Source of the DNA: a virus | Strand: one strand, 5' to 3' | DNA: 43,300 nucleotides | IMG/VR virus record: IMGVR_UViG_3300005842_000022 | Span: 1-43,300 of that record | Part shown: positions 16,806-23,560 of the stretch, piece after piece | Layout of the letters: each line of letters opens with the position of its first letter | How positions within the stretch are numbered: position 1 is the first letter of the stretch | Translations under genes and position numbers: made by a program | The notes under the pieces: generated by a model | What the model was told of the DNA's origin: nothing | Seen by the model: only the letters and a program-made list of their open reading frames with translations | The model's database searches: none

Positions 16806-16973
16806 CTAGTCCTCGTCAAAATACAGTTTGCCGTCTTGCTCATACCAGCAACGGGTCGGCTTCTTGCCGCCGTTGCTCCATGAGATACAGCTACCGGCTA
16901 GGACCAAGAGCCCAAGCGCAACGACAACGTAGGTAACTCCGATCAGGAGCCAGAGCATCGCCGCGTGTCCCAT
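16806..16973 (-). CDS. 55-aa single-pass membrane protein
   Basis: An ATG at 16973 sits six bases after GGAGGGG. Residues 6-29 form one long hydrophobic helix, followed by a short basic then acidic tail. It could be an inner-membrane protein of the early host-takeover set. Stop at 16806, just before the next gene. Confidence 0.55.
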   Translation of the reverse strand: MGHAAMLWLLIGVTYVVVALGLLVLAGSCISWSNGGKKPTRCWYEQDGKLYFDED

Positions 16974-17176
16974 TGTTCCCCTCCGCTATAGACTGGCGCG
17001 TACATTTTCAGCCACATCTCAACCGCGTCAAAGTGACGGCTCATCAACTCACAGTTGAGCGGTATGCGGGCTGGATGATCGGGCGGTGTATGCTCGAACC
17101 GTATCCAGTCGTCAACAATCTCGCCCCACTGGGTGTTGCCCAACTCGCCGCAGACCACGTACCACATCTCCGCCAT
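16943..17176 (-). CDS. Hypothetical protein
   Basis: A 77-aa, Trp-rich soluble protein, ATG at 17176 after AAAGG. Its end overlaps the membrane-protein gene by 31 bases. No family recognised. Confidence 0.5.
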   Translation of the reverse strand: MAEMWYVVCGELGNTQWGEIVDDWIRFEHTPPDHPARIPLNCELMSRHFDAVEMWLKMYAPVYSGGEQWDTRRCSGS

Positions 17177-17188
17177 CGTCGCTACCTT

Positions 17189-17332
17189 TAAATAAGTTGC
17201 CGCCTTGCTTCGGTTTCACGGGATAACTAACACGCCGGAGTAGTGAACAGCGTGCGGGAGACGCCCGAACCGAGCCGTGAGCTTGCGCTGTGCCCGAGGG
17301 ATAGGATACCTCCGGCGGCAATGGGCGCACAT
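17189..17332 (-). CDS. Small basic protein with one CxxC
   Basis: A 47-aa frame from the ATG at 17332, beginning MCAHCRRR and rich in Arg. A GGGAGACGGG stretch lies upstream, somewhat far from the start. It ends 12 bases before the next gene's ATG, so it fits the operon spacing. A GTG-started frame over the same bases (17112-17330) is less protein-like. Moderate support only. Confidence 0.4.
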
Positions 17333-17355
17333 GGTTGCCCGTCTCCCTTCAGTTC

Positions 17356-17547
17356 CTAGGCCGCAACGTGGGCTTGTCCGTGCTCACGCTCGCGGGCGTC
17401 GATCTCGCTCATGTTGCGCGCTGTCTTGCGGGCAACGTCGCGGGTATTGGGGTTAGCCGTGGCGACTGTGACCTTAATCTCAGACCACTTGTCGAAGACC
17501 GTCCAAGCGTCGCCAATACGGCGCACTCCATAGCGTAGTTTAGTCAT
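17356..17547 (-). CDS. Hypothetical protein
   Basis: A 63-aa basic protein, ATG at 17547 with a good AAGGAG site eight bases upstream. RYGVRRIGDAWTVFD at the N-terminus suggests a small beta-sheet. The start overlaps the stop of the gene above by four bases. Function unknown. Confidence 0.5.
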   Translation of the reverse strand: MTKLRYGVRRIGDAWTVFDKWSEIKVTVATANPNTRDVARKTARNMSEIDAREREHGQAHVAA

Positions 17548-17759
17548 GTGAACTCCTTTGGTTTGTCGGCTTCTTTACACTCTTCCACACTGTAGGTGTG
17601 GGGCTCACAGTCGGTTCTGATCCAGATACCTTCTGCAATCTCGGAAACCTCTTCAAGCGCTTTGTTGGCGGCCTCGGCCTCATCGGCCGCACGCACATAG
17701 ATGTGACACTCCTCCTCGATCAACCGTGTGACCGTGACCCTATACGCCTTCCAGCCCAT
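17544..17759 (-). CDS. Hypothetical acidic protein
   Basis: A 71-aa acidic protein with alternating beta strands and an Ala/Glu-rich helix (residues 24-45). It begins with a YRVTVTR strand and is coupled by ATGA to the gene below. No family recognised. Confidence 0.5.
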   Translation of the reverse strand: MGWKAYRVTVTRLIEEECHIYVRAADEAEAANKALEEVSEIAEGIWIRTDCEPHTYSVEECKEADKPKEFT

Positions 17760-17856
17760 TGAACAATTCTCCCATCTGGTACGCTCGCAAGCGCTGTTCT
17801 ACCATACGGTAGAGCCGTGCCAACTCAAGAATGACTTCGTCGTTAACATCACTCAC
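17740..17856 (-). CDS. 38-aa helical protein
   Basis: A GTG at 17856 follows GGAGGAATATC, a strong ribosome binding site. The product is a single amphipathic helix. Longer upstream starts lack such a site. It overlaps the genes on both sides. Confidence 0.4.
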   Translation of the reverse strand: MSDVNDEVILELARLYRMVEQRLRAYQMGELFNGLEGV

Positions 17857-18208
17857 GATATTCCTCCTTGAACGCCCGCACGAGTTTCGCCAGCTTGTCA
17901 AACTCGACCGCCATAGCTTCGAGGTCGGTTTCAGGTTCACTCCAATCATTAGTCTCTAGCGCGTCCTCAAGGATTGCACGCAGTGGTGCCGACCAAGATG
18001 CATCATAGTCGAACCCGGGTAGGCTCACCGTCATGACTAATTCGGGATGGGTGTATAGATCAAAGTCCGGAGGCTCATCTTTCATTACTTGGGCGATGTA
18101 GCCGTTCATGTATTCGGCAACCAACTCGTCCCAGTCCGTGCCCTCGCTCACGATATAGGCGTCGGCATCGGGGGTGAATACGGAATCGGCGAACGGTGTA
18201 CTTTTCAT
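17849..18208 (-). CDS. Hypothetical acidic protein
   Basis: A 119-aa acidic protein from the ATG at 18208. Its leader carries GGAG and an AATAGGA element like those before other genes of this block. Highly acidic small proteins of this kind are often host-takeover or anti-defence proteins, but nothing here is diagnostic. Confidence 0.5.
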   Translation of the reverse strand: MKSTPFADSVFTPDADAYIVSEGTDWDELVAEYMNGYIAQVMKDEPPDFDLYTHPELVMTVSLPGFDYDASWSAPLRAILEDALETNDWSEPETDLEAMAVEFDKLAKLVRAFKEEYRE

Positions 18209-18302
18209 GGTCCTATTCTCCATAAGGTTTCTAGCCAATAGGCGTGCCCGCAGGGGATGAAACACAGTCCACGGACACGCCACGCAATGGGATAGTAGGG
18301 GA

Positions 18303-18548
18303 TCACTCGAACCCCTCGCGCGCGTCATCTTTGCGCTGGCGCGCTTCTTCGGCTGCCGCATACTCAGCGTCGGTTAGCTCGCGGTCCTGTTGCCATTCGA
18401 TTTGTTCTAGCAAGTCTTCGATGGCCTCGTCGCGCGTGCGCCCGCAACCTACCGGCCCAGTGCCGTCATAGGTGTCATCGTCAACCGCAGTCCAGTCGAA
18501 GTTGCGCATGGGGATCGGTTTGATCCAATAGTCGGTCTTGATCTTCAT
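18303..18548 (-). CDS. Hypothetical acidic protein
   Basis: An 81-aa protein with a Trp-rich N-terminus, a GCGRTRDEAIEDLLEQIEW segment and an acidic helical end. This resembles small phage proteins carrying a GxTxxEAIxDL motif. ATG at 18548 with GGGAG upstream. Confidence 0.5.
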   Translation of the reverse strand: MKIKTDYWIKPIPMRNFDWTAVDDDTYDGTGPVGCGRTRDEAIEDLLEQIEWQQDRELTDAEYAAAEEARQRKDDAREGFE

Positions 18549-18550
18549 AG

Positions 18551-18778
18551 CTAACTCCCATTCTCCACACATTGATCACAGTTGCGGCTAAGCCGATGGC
18601 CCTTGGCACCGTGCGGCGGGTTCTCGGCGTAGGCGTCGGGGGCGAAATAGCTCTCCGCTACTAACCAGCTATCCAATAATTCCGCCGCTTCCGCATAGGT
18701 ATGGCGGAAAGCAAGAGCGCGATAGTTTTCGTCAACGATATTCCACGCGCCTTGGCTGCCTACGATCTTGTATGCCAT
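18551..18778 (-). CDS. Hypothetical protein
   Basis: A 75-aa protein from the ATG at 18778. The site GAGGAG lies in a 15-bp segment that also holds the upstream gene's stop and recurs before the next gene up. One CxxC (CDQC) lies near the C-terminus. Function unknown. Confidence 0.5.
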   Translation of the reverse strand: MAYKIVGSQGAWNIVDENYRALAFRHTYAEAAELLDSWLVAESYFAPDAYAENPPHGAKGHRLSRNCDQCVENGS

Positions 18779-18780
18779 GT

Positions 18781-19062
18781 TCAAAACTCCTCGCGTGTAA
18801 TTACTGGCCGATTGCCGTATTTTTCATCGGGATAATGATAAGAGCTAGCGACGTCGCGCGGTATGGCGTCAGGATTGCGACGTTGCCACTCATGGCGCAG
18901 CGCTGCGCCGTGCGCAATAGCTCGTTTGTGCCAGTTGGCGATAAGTGTGGGGACGTTACGCTGCAAATATAGCGCCAAACCGATTTCGCGCGTACGCGGG
19001 AATAGCTCGCATTGTTCGTGATAGCGCTTGGTAAGTACTTCGGTTGCATATTGGCGTTCCAT
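18781..19062 (-). CDS. Hypothetical basic protein
   Basis: A 93-aa helical, Arg-rich protein with ATG at 19062. Its last residues TREEF are shared with the unrelated product of the gene upstream, because both stops fall in the same duplicated stop/ribosome-site segment. Confidence 0.5.
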   Translation of the reverse strand: MERQYATEVLTKRYHEQCELFPRTREIGLALYLQRNVPTLIANWHKRAIAHGAALRHEWQRRNPDAIPRDVASSYHYPDEKYGNRPVITREEF

Positions 19063-19065
19063 TGT

Positions 19066-19263
19066 TCAAAACTCCTCACGAGTTACGTTGACACCCTCGC
19101 GCATCGCGCGCAACAATAAAGCTTGCATATGGTTGCTAGTGGGATAACTGCCGACCGTTTCGCCTTGGCGCTTGCGTGTATCAAGCCATGATACGTGGGC
19201 CATGGTCTGGCGGGTATCAGTGTAGCGTGTTATGCGGGCGCTGAGGATGCATTGGATTGTCAT
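19066..19263 (-). CDS. Hypothetical protein
   Basis: A 65-aa protein, ATG at 19263 overlapping the stop of the gene above (ATGA), with a G-rich ribosome binding site. Ends VTREEF like its neighbour. No family recognised. Confidence 0.45.
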   Translation of the reverse strand: MTIQCILSARITRYTDTRQTMAHVSWLDTRKRQGETVGSYPTSNHMQALLLRAMREGVNVTREEF

Positions 19264-19538
19264 AGCTGCCCCCTTTCATCAAGTTGTTTGTCAAAATCGG
19301 GCATTTCATCGTCTGTCGTTTCATAGGCGACAATGCGATCAGGTCGCTTAAAGTCGATGCAATCAAGCGAAAGCTCGCCAACGTCGCCCAGGTTCTGATA
19401 TTCGTCACCGTCGAAAGCGACATAGACGTCGCCCCATTTGACAAACCAATCGGTCACGTCATCCCAAGTCTTACCTTCGGGTAGTTCAATTGTACCGAAA
19501 ACGCTGCCCGAATAGGTAGCTTCAATTGATACTTTCAT
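19260..19538 (-). CDS. Hypothetical acidic protein
   Basis: A 92-aa protein, strongly acidic (Asp/Glu-rich), beta-rich at the N-terminus. Its leader holds GATAGGTG, a variant of the GATAGGA element, and an ACCGTGT octamer pair lies 30-50 bases further up. Function unknown; DNA mimicry or anti-defence is only a guess from charge. Confidence 0.5.
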   Translation of the reverse strand: MKVSIEATYSGSVFGTIELPEGKTWDDVTDWFVKWGDVYVAFDGDEYQNLGDVGELSLDCIDFKRPDRIVAYETTDDEMPDFDKQLDERGQL

Positions 19539-19566
19539 GTTTCACCTATCTATGTTGCGGTCAGGT

Positions 19567-19587
19567 TTAACCGTGTGACCGTGTCAC
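19567..19587. repeat. Outlying ACCGTGT octamer pair
   Basis: Two tandem NACCGTGT octamers lie at the junction of two early genes, like those clustered in the control region at 22.9-24.2 kb. A shared DNA-binding protein is possible. Confidence 0.45.
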
Positions 19588-20306
19588 GAGACTTTCACAA
19601 CAAAGCCGCTGGTGTCACGTTTTGCCTTGTTCCCTTTCGGCGACAAGGCAATCACATGGCCGCGCGGGCCGCGTGGGTCGAGGTGGCGCAAGTCGTGACT
19701 GTCGCCATCTGTAACCGTGTAACCGTGCCACGTTGCGGGCTTGTCGCCAGCAAAGACCACCGCGACGTTGACGCCTTGTTCCAGTAGCCGAATGGCCGTT
19801 GCGTCGTTTTCTTCGCTGCGGCTAAAGGTTAAGTGATAGTTTGCCGGACGCTTAGCGACACGCGAGAACCTATTCGGATTTTTGGTATAGTCCACAAACT
19901 GAATATCCGGGAACAAATCAAAGAGCGTGCGCCCCTTGCCGTCGCGAATATATTCCCAACTTATGTCCGTGCTGCCGTTCATGCGCACGCAGAGCGTCTT
20001 GCCCTTGCGCTTAGCGTTGCGGAGCTCGGCATTAATCGCCCGCACAACGTCGGCCATATAGGCGTGTCGTTCACGCATAAACCGGCGCGCCTTGGCGATG
20101 CGTGATTGCAGCACGCTCGGGTAATACGTAGCTGCGCCGCTATGGGCGCCAAGGCAAAGCGCTTTACAACCCGTAGAAAGGAATGGACAAAGATTGCCAA
20201 CGCCCGCGAGGTCGGCCGGAGCCATATAGTGAATGGCGTTCAAGTAGCCGTATTTGTCGGCTTTGATAGCTTTCGGGCTATCCGTGCTGAAAATGCGGTT
20301 GCGCAT
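19584..20306 (-). CDS. Gene product 88-like (GP88/DUF7227) protein
   Basis: A 240-aa protein from the ATG at 20306, which follows GGGAGGACTAAGG. Cys40, Cys47 and Cys51 in LCPF-x3-GCKALCLGAHSG, then LCVRMNGSTDISWE, match the GP88 family known from mycobacteriophages and other phages. The cysteine cluster suggests a metal or Fe-S site; biochemical function is not known to me. The start overlaps no gene but sits five bases after the stop of the gene above. Confidence 0.65.
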   Translation of the reverse strand: MRNRIFSTDSPKAIKADKYGYLNAIHYMAPADLAGVGNLCPFLSTGCKALCLGAHSGAATYYPSVLQSRIAKARRFMRERHAYMADVVRAINAELRNAKRKGKTLCVRMNGSTDISWEYIRDGKGRTLFDLFPDIQFVDYTKNPNRFSRVAKRPANYHLTFSRSEENDATAIRLLEQGVNVAVVFAGDKPATWHGYTVTDGDSHDLRHLDPRGPRGHVIALSPKGNKAKRDTSGFVVKVS

Positions 20307-20310
20307 GACC

Positions 20311-20511
20311 TTAGTCCTCCCGCAGAACAAGGCATGGCTTCACATGCTCGGCATCGGGATGCTTTGCATAGAGCGCGTCAATCGCCGCAGAGCGGACTTG
20401 CGCAGCGTCATCAACGGTAACCGTGACAACGTCAAAATGCGTTGACAGTGTTGTGCAAGCCGGGAAGTTTCCCGCAATGCGGTAGCCGCATTTCACGCGA
20501 TATGTTTTCAT
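20311..20511 (-). CDS. Hypothetical protein
   Basis: A 66-aa protein with an opening KTYRVKCGYRIAG strand pair. Leader with GATAGGAAC and a GTTCAACCC element paralogous to that of the DUF2786 gene. Function unknown. Confidence 0.5.
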   Translation of the reverse strand: MKTYRVKCGYRIAGNFPACTTLSTHFDVVTVTVDDAAQVRSAAIDALYAKHPDAEHVKPCLVLRED

Positions 20512-20516
20512 CGGGC

Positions 20517-20543
20517 GTTCCTATCAGGGTATTAGGGTTGAAC
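20517..20543 (-). promoter_or_regulatory. Leader element: GTTCAACCC ... GATAGGA
   Basis: Reading leftward, GTTCAACCC is followed about 10 bases on by TGATAGGAAC and then the ATG at 20511. The same order and spacing occur before the DUF2786 gene. It may combine promoter and ribosome binding functions. Confidence 0.5.
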
Positions 20544-20565
20544 TGATTGCAGTAGAGCACGAAAG

Positions 20566-20599
20566 ACCAAGGCGCGCCAGTGTAACCGTGCGCCTTGGT
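20566..20599 (-). terminator. Hairpin between early genes (possible terminator or processing site)
   Basis: Perfect 10-bp arms ACCAAGGCGC (20566-20575) and GCGCCTTGGT (20590-20599), 14-base loop. It follows the stop of the gene at 20610-20843 and precedes the leader of the next gene. The leftward strand reads TCTTTCG afterwards, a poor U-tract. Confidence 0.45.
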
Positions 20600-20609
20600 T
20601 ACTGGTTAG

Positions 20610-20843
20610 TTAGCGTGCTCCTGATGTTGGTAACGGGATATATGGGCCGCCGAACGACGAACGCACCACAGACACAGTTTCGCGAACAACGTAGGGGCTT
20701 GTAATACTGCATCCGTAGTTTTGCTCTCGCGCGGCCCATCTGGCAAAGCGCTTATTAGGCGCGTCAACATATTCTACTGCGACGCGGTTGCCATAGTAGA
20801 AGGTAACTTTCCAGGTTTTAACCTGTGGGATGTTGCGGGACAT
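20610..20843 (-). CDS. Hypothetical protein
   Basis: A 77-aa basic protein with repeated short beta-strand patterns (WKVTFYYGNRVAVEYVDAP). Leader with CAACCC and AATAGGA. No function recognised. Confidence 0.5.
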   Translation of the reverse strand: MSRNIPQVKTWKVTFYYGNRVAVEYVDAPNKRFARWAAREQNYGCSITSPYVVRETVSVVRSSFGGPYIPLPTSGAR

Positions 20844-20857
20844 ATCGCCTTCCTATT

Positions 20858-21271
20858 TTAATAGGGTTGCTCGAACTGTACGCCATGGACCTGTGCCGAG
20901 TAAATCGTAAGCGCTAACGGGATGCCGAGAACCTTATCCAATAGCTGCATATAAGCGGCTACGAATTTAGGACCGTGGCCATCGCCGTTGTGATCATGGT
21001 CCATGGTCAAGCTATGGGCCAACTCGTGCAAAATAATCCAGGCAGGCGTTGCTTCGCGTATTTCGATGTAAGGCCGGCAACCGCGTGCAACGGCAGTCTT
21101 GATCCGCTTACTGATCAGTTCCGCACGCGGTGCGCCGATCTTGCCCAACGATAGCCATACGCCATCGATGAACATTTGCGCGCGATCAAACGTCACTGTG
21201 ACGTTTGTACGTGGGAGGATAACTTGATCCTCCCACGCATAGACGCGCGACTTTTGAAAGTCGCGACACAT
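20858..21271 (-). CDS. Zinc metallopeptidase-like protein
   Basis: A 137-aa protein. His82-Glu83-Leu-Ala-His86 with a later His99 (DGHGPKFV) forms an HExxH-type zinc site. The N-terminal RDFQKSRVYAWED is a motif I associate with phage and rhizobial proteins paired with DUF2786. The protein probably acts in the host cytoplasm, since no signal peptide is seen. Its start overlaps the stop of the DUF2786 gene by one base, so the pair is a unit. Oddly, codons 3-29 hold three tandem perfect hairpins. A peptidase role is inferred from the motif only. Confidence 0.7.
   Translation of the reverse strand: MCRDFQKSRVYAWEDQVILPRTNVTVTFDRAQMFIDGVWLSLGKIGAPRAELISKRIKTAVARGCRPYIEIREATPAWIILHELAHSLTMDHDHNGDGHGPKFVAAYMQLLDKVLGIPLALTIYSAQVHGVQFEQPY
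21187..21265 (-). repeat. Three tandem perfect hairpins in the metallopeptidase start
   Basis: Hairpin 1 is 21187-21207 (arms CAAACGTCAC and GTGACGTTTG, 1-base loop). Hairpin 2 is 21210-21237 (arms CGTGGGAGGAT and ATCCTCCCACG, 6-base loop). Hairpin 3 is 21246-21265 (arms CGCGACTTT and AAAGTCGCG, 2-base loop). All arms pair without mismatch, within 79 bases, all inside coding sequence. Confidence 0.85.
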
Positions 21272-22038
21272 TAGGACAAGTATCCCGACACGTTGCCATT
21301 GCCACCAATCGGCCGATTGAGATTGACACGGTTTCCCGCTTCGCGGCCATGATGGTAGGCGCCGTGATTGCCGATCCGGGCGCTTGATGTGACAGTTCGC
21401 AACTTTACGCCGGTCTTTTTAAATTCTTCTTGGATCAATTGACCCTTAAGAACCATAAGGGCCGTTCCCGTGCTTCCGCTCGCGTGCTGGCGTTCAGCCA
21501 TAGCTTCGTCATTTTCTTTGCGCATCGCCCGCAACCGTTCGGCAATACGCATGGACATGCCGCGCGGGAATGACTTGAGCGCGCTCCGCTTCTGGCCGCC
21601 GGTCAACGCCCGATATTCTTCCGTCGTTTGGTAGGCTTTGGTTTCGCCAGCAATGCCGTGCTTGATCACATCAAACAAGTAGCGCAGCGCGTCGGCATCA
21701 TGCTCCTGCACAAAAAAGGCATAATAGACTTGACGCTGATAACCCTTGTCCGTTCTCTTGTAGTCCGTGCCGAACCATGCCCGGCCGCTAAAGAACGCGG
21801 CCAGACTAGGCACGGCCCAATCCATAGGACCGCGTTGCGAACCATCAACCGGAATGGTGACGGTAACGCACGGGCTCTCACGAACGTCGCACTCGTCCAT
21901 GGACAGATTGTAGGATTTGAGCAAGCGACCCACCATGGCCATAGCGGCCATGGCTTCCGCTTCCGTGCAACCGTTATCCGTGGTCTTGCTGGCAAGGGCA
22001 CGGATTTTGGCTTTAATTCTCGACAACTCTTCATTCAT
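21271..22038 (-). CDS. DUF2786 protein
   Basis: A 255-aa protein. The N-terminal 40 residues (KIRALASKTTDNGCTEAEAMAAMAMVGRLLKSYNLS in outline) are the DUF2786 helical domain. A DUF7168-like middle follows, and the C-terminus has a His/Gly/Asn-rich tail (YHHGREAGNRV). DUF2786 proteins are common in phages and mobile elements; function unknown. It is joined to the metallopeptidase gene by a TAATG overlap, and the leader holds GTTCAACCC and GATAGGATC. Confidence 0.75.
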   Translation of the reverse strand: MNEELSRIKAKIRALASKTTDNGCTEAEAMAAMAMVGRLLKSYNLSMDECDVRESPCVTVTIPVDGSQRGPMDWAVPSLAAFFSGRAWFGTDYKRTDKGYQRQVYYAFFVQEHDADALRYLFDVIKHGIAGETKAYQTTEEYRALTGGQKRSALKSFPRGMSMRIAERLRAMRKENDEAMAERQHASGSTGTALMVLKGQLIQEEFKKTGVKLRTVTSSARIGNHGAYHHGREAGNRVNLNRPIGGNGNVSGYLS

Positions 22039-22044
22039 GGTCTT

Positions 22045-22072
22045 GATCCTATCAAAGGGTTAAGGGTTGAAC
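22045..22072 (-). promoter_or_regulatory. Leader element before the DUF2786 gene
   Basis: Leftward strand: GTTCAACCC (22064-22072), a TTAACCCTT stretch, then GATAGGATC (22045-22053), seven bases from the ATG at 22038. It is a close relative of the leader at 20517-20543. Confidence 0.5.
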
Positions 22073-22129
22073 GTCTAGCCGCGTGCCTCGATGGACTACC
22101 TTGCCGCGCGGCGCGACACTCCGAAAGGG

Positions 22130-22300
22130 TTAGAAGCCGTTTTCTAGCACGTCAATAGCTTGCTCTGCGAGCTCCATGGCGCGCGTTGCCGCCATGTTGT
22201 CGGTCCCGCGTGTATGCTCTATCAGGACCGCGATATGCTCGCGAAGCTTGGCAAGGTAGTCTTGTGCCTGTTCGATGTTTTGGTAAACGTCGCTTTTCAT
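22130..22300 (-). CDS. 56-aa helical protein
   Basis: ATG at 22300 follows GATAGGAGCAA in the leader. The product is a helical, Ala/Glu-rich protein (MKSDVYQNIEQAQDYLAKL at the start) ending NGF. Its stop lies in a TAACCCTTTCGGAGTGTC segment that also occurs after the gene at 22640. Confidence 0.55.
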   Translation of the reverse strand: MKSDVYQNIEQAQDYLAKLREHIAVLIEHTRGTDNMAATRAMELAEQAIDVLENGF

Positions 22301-22305
22301 CTGGG

Positions 22306-22316
22306 TTGCTCCTATC
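22306..22316 (-). promoter_or_regulatory. GATAGGAGCAA start-associated element
   Basis: GATAGGAGCAA on the minus strand, five bases before the ATG at 22300. Identical to the element before the 22906 start. Confidence 0.55.
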
Positions 22317-22343
22317 GTTTAACGGTTTGATGGTGTCGTGGGG

Positions 22344-22622
22344 CTAGTTCCCACAGTTAGCCTTGTCCCACGTCTCGCCGGTAATCTGCGCACCATGGGT
22401 CAAGCGGCCATTCTGCGAGCCGGGACAAGAGCAAGCGGCGACAAGGTAGCCGCCATGATCATCCGGCATGATCAAGCCCCTATGAGCTTTGCCGGATTTG
22501 CGAAACGCAACCTGCTTGGGCTTGCGGTCAATCTCGTCACAAGCAGCAAGAAATCGGCTGACAGACAGCGAACCATCCGGCAACCGGATGGCGTCGCGTG
22601 ATATGCTAGAATATTTTCCCAT
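22344..22622 (-). CDS. Hypothetical protein
   Basis: A 92-aa protein with a helical N-terminus and two late cysteines (ACSCPGSQNG). ATG at 22622 follows CGGAGTGTCCT, part of the segment shared with the end of the 22130 gene. Function unknown. Confidence 0.5.
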   Translation of the reverse strand: MGKYSSISRDAIRLPDGSLSVSRFLAACDEIDRKPKQVAFRKSGKAHRGLIMPDDHGGYLVAACSCPGSQNGRLTHGAQITGETWDKANCGN

Positions 22623-22639
22623 AGGACACTCCGAAAGGG

Positions 22640-22906
22640 TTAGTAGGAACCGGGGCGATTAAAACCGTTCCAGTCAATCGAGGGCGTGTCGTCGGGCGTG
22701 TCTTGCGTCTCGTTGTTGTCGCAATGGAACACACGCTGCCCGTTGTCGTCATCCCATGCGGATACGTACTCCACCGAACGCATGCGAGCATAGTGCAAGC
22801 ATGCCTTGTGAACGTCGTCGATAGTCCCGACAAACGTCGTCTCTTGCGGCATGTCATCGGCGGCAAGGTCACAAATTTCGAGGGTAAAGGTTCGCTCGAT
22901 TGCCAT
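22640..22906 (-). CDS. Hypothetical acidic protein, first gene of the leftward operon
   Basis: An 88-aa protein from the ATG at 22906, which is preceded by GATAGGAGCAA. Acidic C-terminus with many Asp and Asn. It is the gene nearest the control region, so it is likely the first made after infection. No family recognised. Confidence 0.5.
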   Translation of the reverse strand: MAIERTFTLEICDLAADDMPQETTFVGTIDDVHKACLHYARMRSVEYVSAWDDDNGQRVFHCDNNETQDTPDDTPSIDWNGFNRPGSY

Positions 22907-22910
22907 TGGT

Positions 22911-22921
22911 TTGCTCCTATC
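22911..22921 (-). promoter_or_regulatory. GATAGGAGCAA start-associated element
   Basis: GATAGGAGCAA on the minus strand, four bases before the ATG at 22906. Resembles the cluster K mycobacteriophage start-associated sequence GGGATAGGAGCCC. Confidence 0.55.
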
Positions 22922-22988
22922 AAAGCAATACCCAACATACGCCACTCGGCGAGGATGGCAAGCGCAAACCAAATGGCACGGTTAGCAA

Positions 22989-23103
22989 ACGGTTAAACGG
23001 TCACCCGGTCGGGCCTCACTAGGCATCGCCATTGCGGCACGGTGACCGTGTGACCGTTGACCAGGGGAAGTTCCATAGTGGGGGTTGACCGTGTAACCGT
23101 GTG
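22989..23103. repeat. ACCGTGT octamer cluster, left
   Basis: Contains GTGACCGTGTGACCGTT near 23042-23058 and TTGACCGTGTAACCGTGT near 23085-23102, plus an inverted GGTTAAACGGTCACC near 22991. The repeat unit is NACCGTGT, usually as two tandem copies. Confidence 0.6.
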
Positions 23104-23209
23104 CCCGGGCGCGGCTTGGCGGCAACGGCCATTGGGCAGCATTGTGTGATAATGTGCAAAATCGGCAGACACATAAATTCATCAATCAGATCAAGGGGCG
23201 GGGAGATAA

Positions 23210-23262
23210 TGTGCTATATACTATACTTTTAAAGAAAGAAAGTAATATGACTTTTTCTGTTT
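23210..23262. promoter_or_regulatory. AT-rich patch with TATACT/TATAGT boxes
   Basis: The stretch around CTATATACTATACTTTTAAAG is the most AT-rich in the window. It offers -10-like hexamers on both strands but no clear -35 partner. It could be a DNA unwinding element or the leftward early promoter. Confidence 0.4.
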
Positions 23263-23342
23263 CTGAGTTCCCTCTTAACCCCGCCTTAACCTTCTAAGGG
23301 CTCCCTCCCTCTACTCTCTACCCCAAAACAGCGGCACAAAGC

Positions 23343-23428
23343 GCACATTGCTAATTCTCTAGTATTGTCAACGGTTTAAATGTCCCACGGTTAAAAGCAC
23401 ATTGCTGCGCATTAGTGTGCACATTGCC
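23343..23428. repeat. Three GCACATTGC direct repeats
   Basis: GCACATTGC occurs at 23343, 23397 and 23419, all in the same orientation and within 86 bases. A binding site array is possible. Confidence 0.55.
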
Positions 23429-23438
23429 ACTGCGGCTA

Positions 23439-23476
23439 ACGGTCACACGGTTACAGTGTGTCACCGTGTCACAGTG
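23439..23476. repeat. ACCGTGT octamer cluster, centre
   Basis: GGTCACACGGTTAC is directly followed by AGTGTGTCACCGTGTCAC, so octamers in opposite orientations face each other. Confidence 0.6.
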
Positions 23477-23497
23477 TATTAATGCGAGCATAGAATT

Positions 23498-23515
23498 GAT
23501 CACATTTTTGTGATC
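23498..23515. promoter_or_regulatory. Perfect hairpin GATCACA-TTTT-TGTGATC
   Basis: Arms 23498-23504 and 23509-23515. The arms resemble half-sites of CRP/FNR-type regulators, but spacing and order differ from the CRP consensus. A local operator or hairpin is all that can be claimed. Confidence 0.45.
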
Positions 23516-23560
23516 GCTGTTCGGGGGAGGGGTGCGACGCTGCGCCGCAGCTGACAGGGG

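Noticed and set aside
18295-18320. GGGGTTCGAGTGATCC on the minus strand, like a tRNA T-arm
   Set aside because: No acceptor, D-arm or anticodon partner at the right distance, and it lies at the end of a coding gene.
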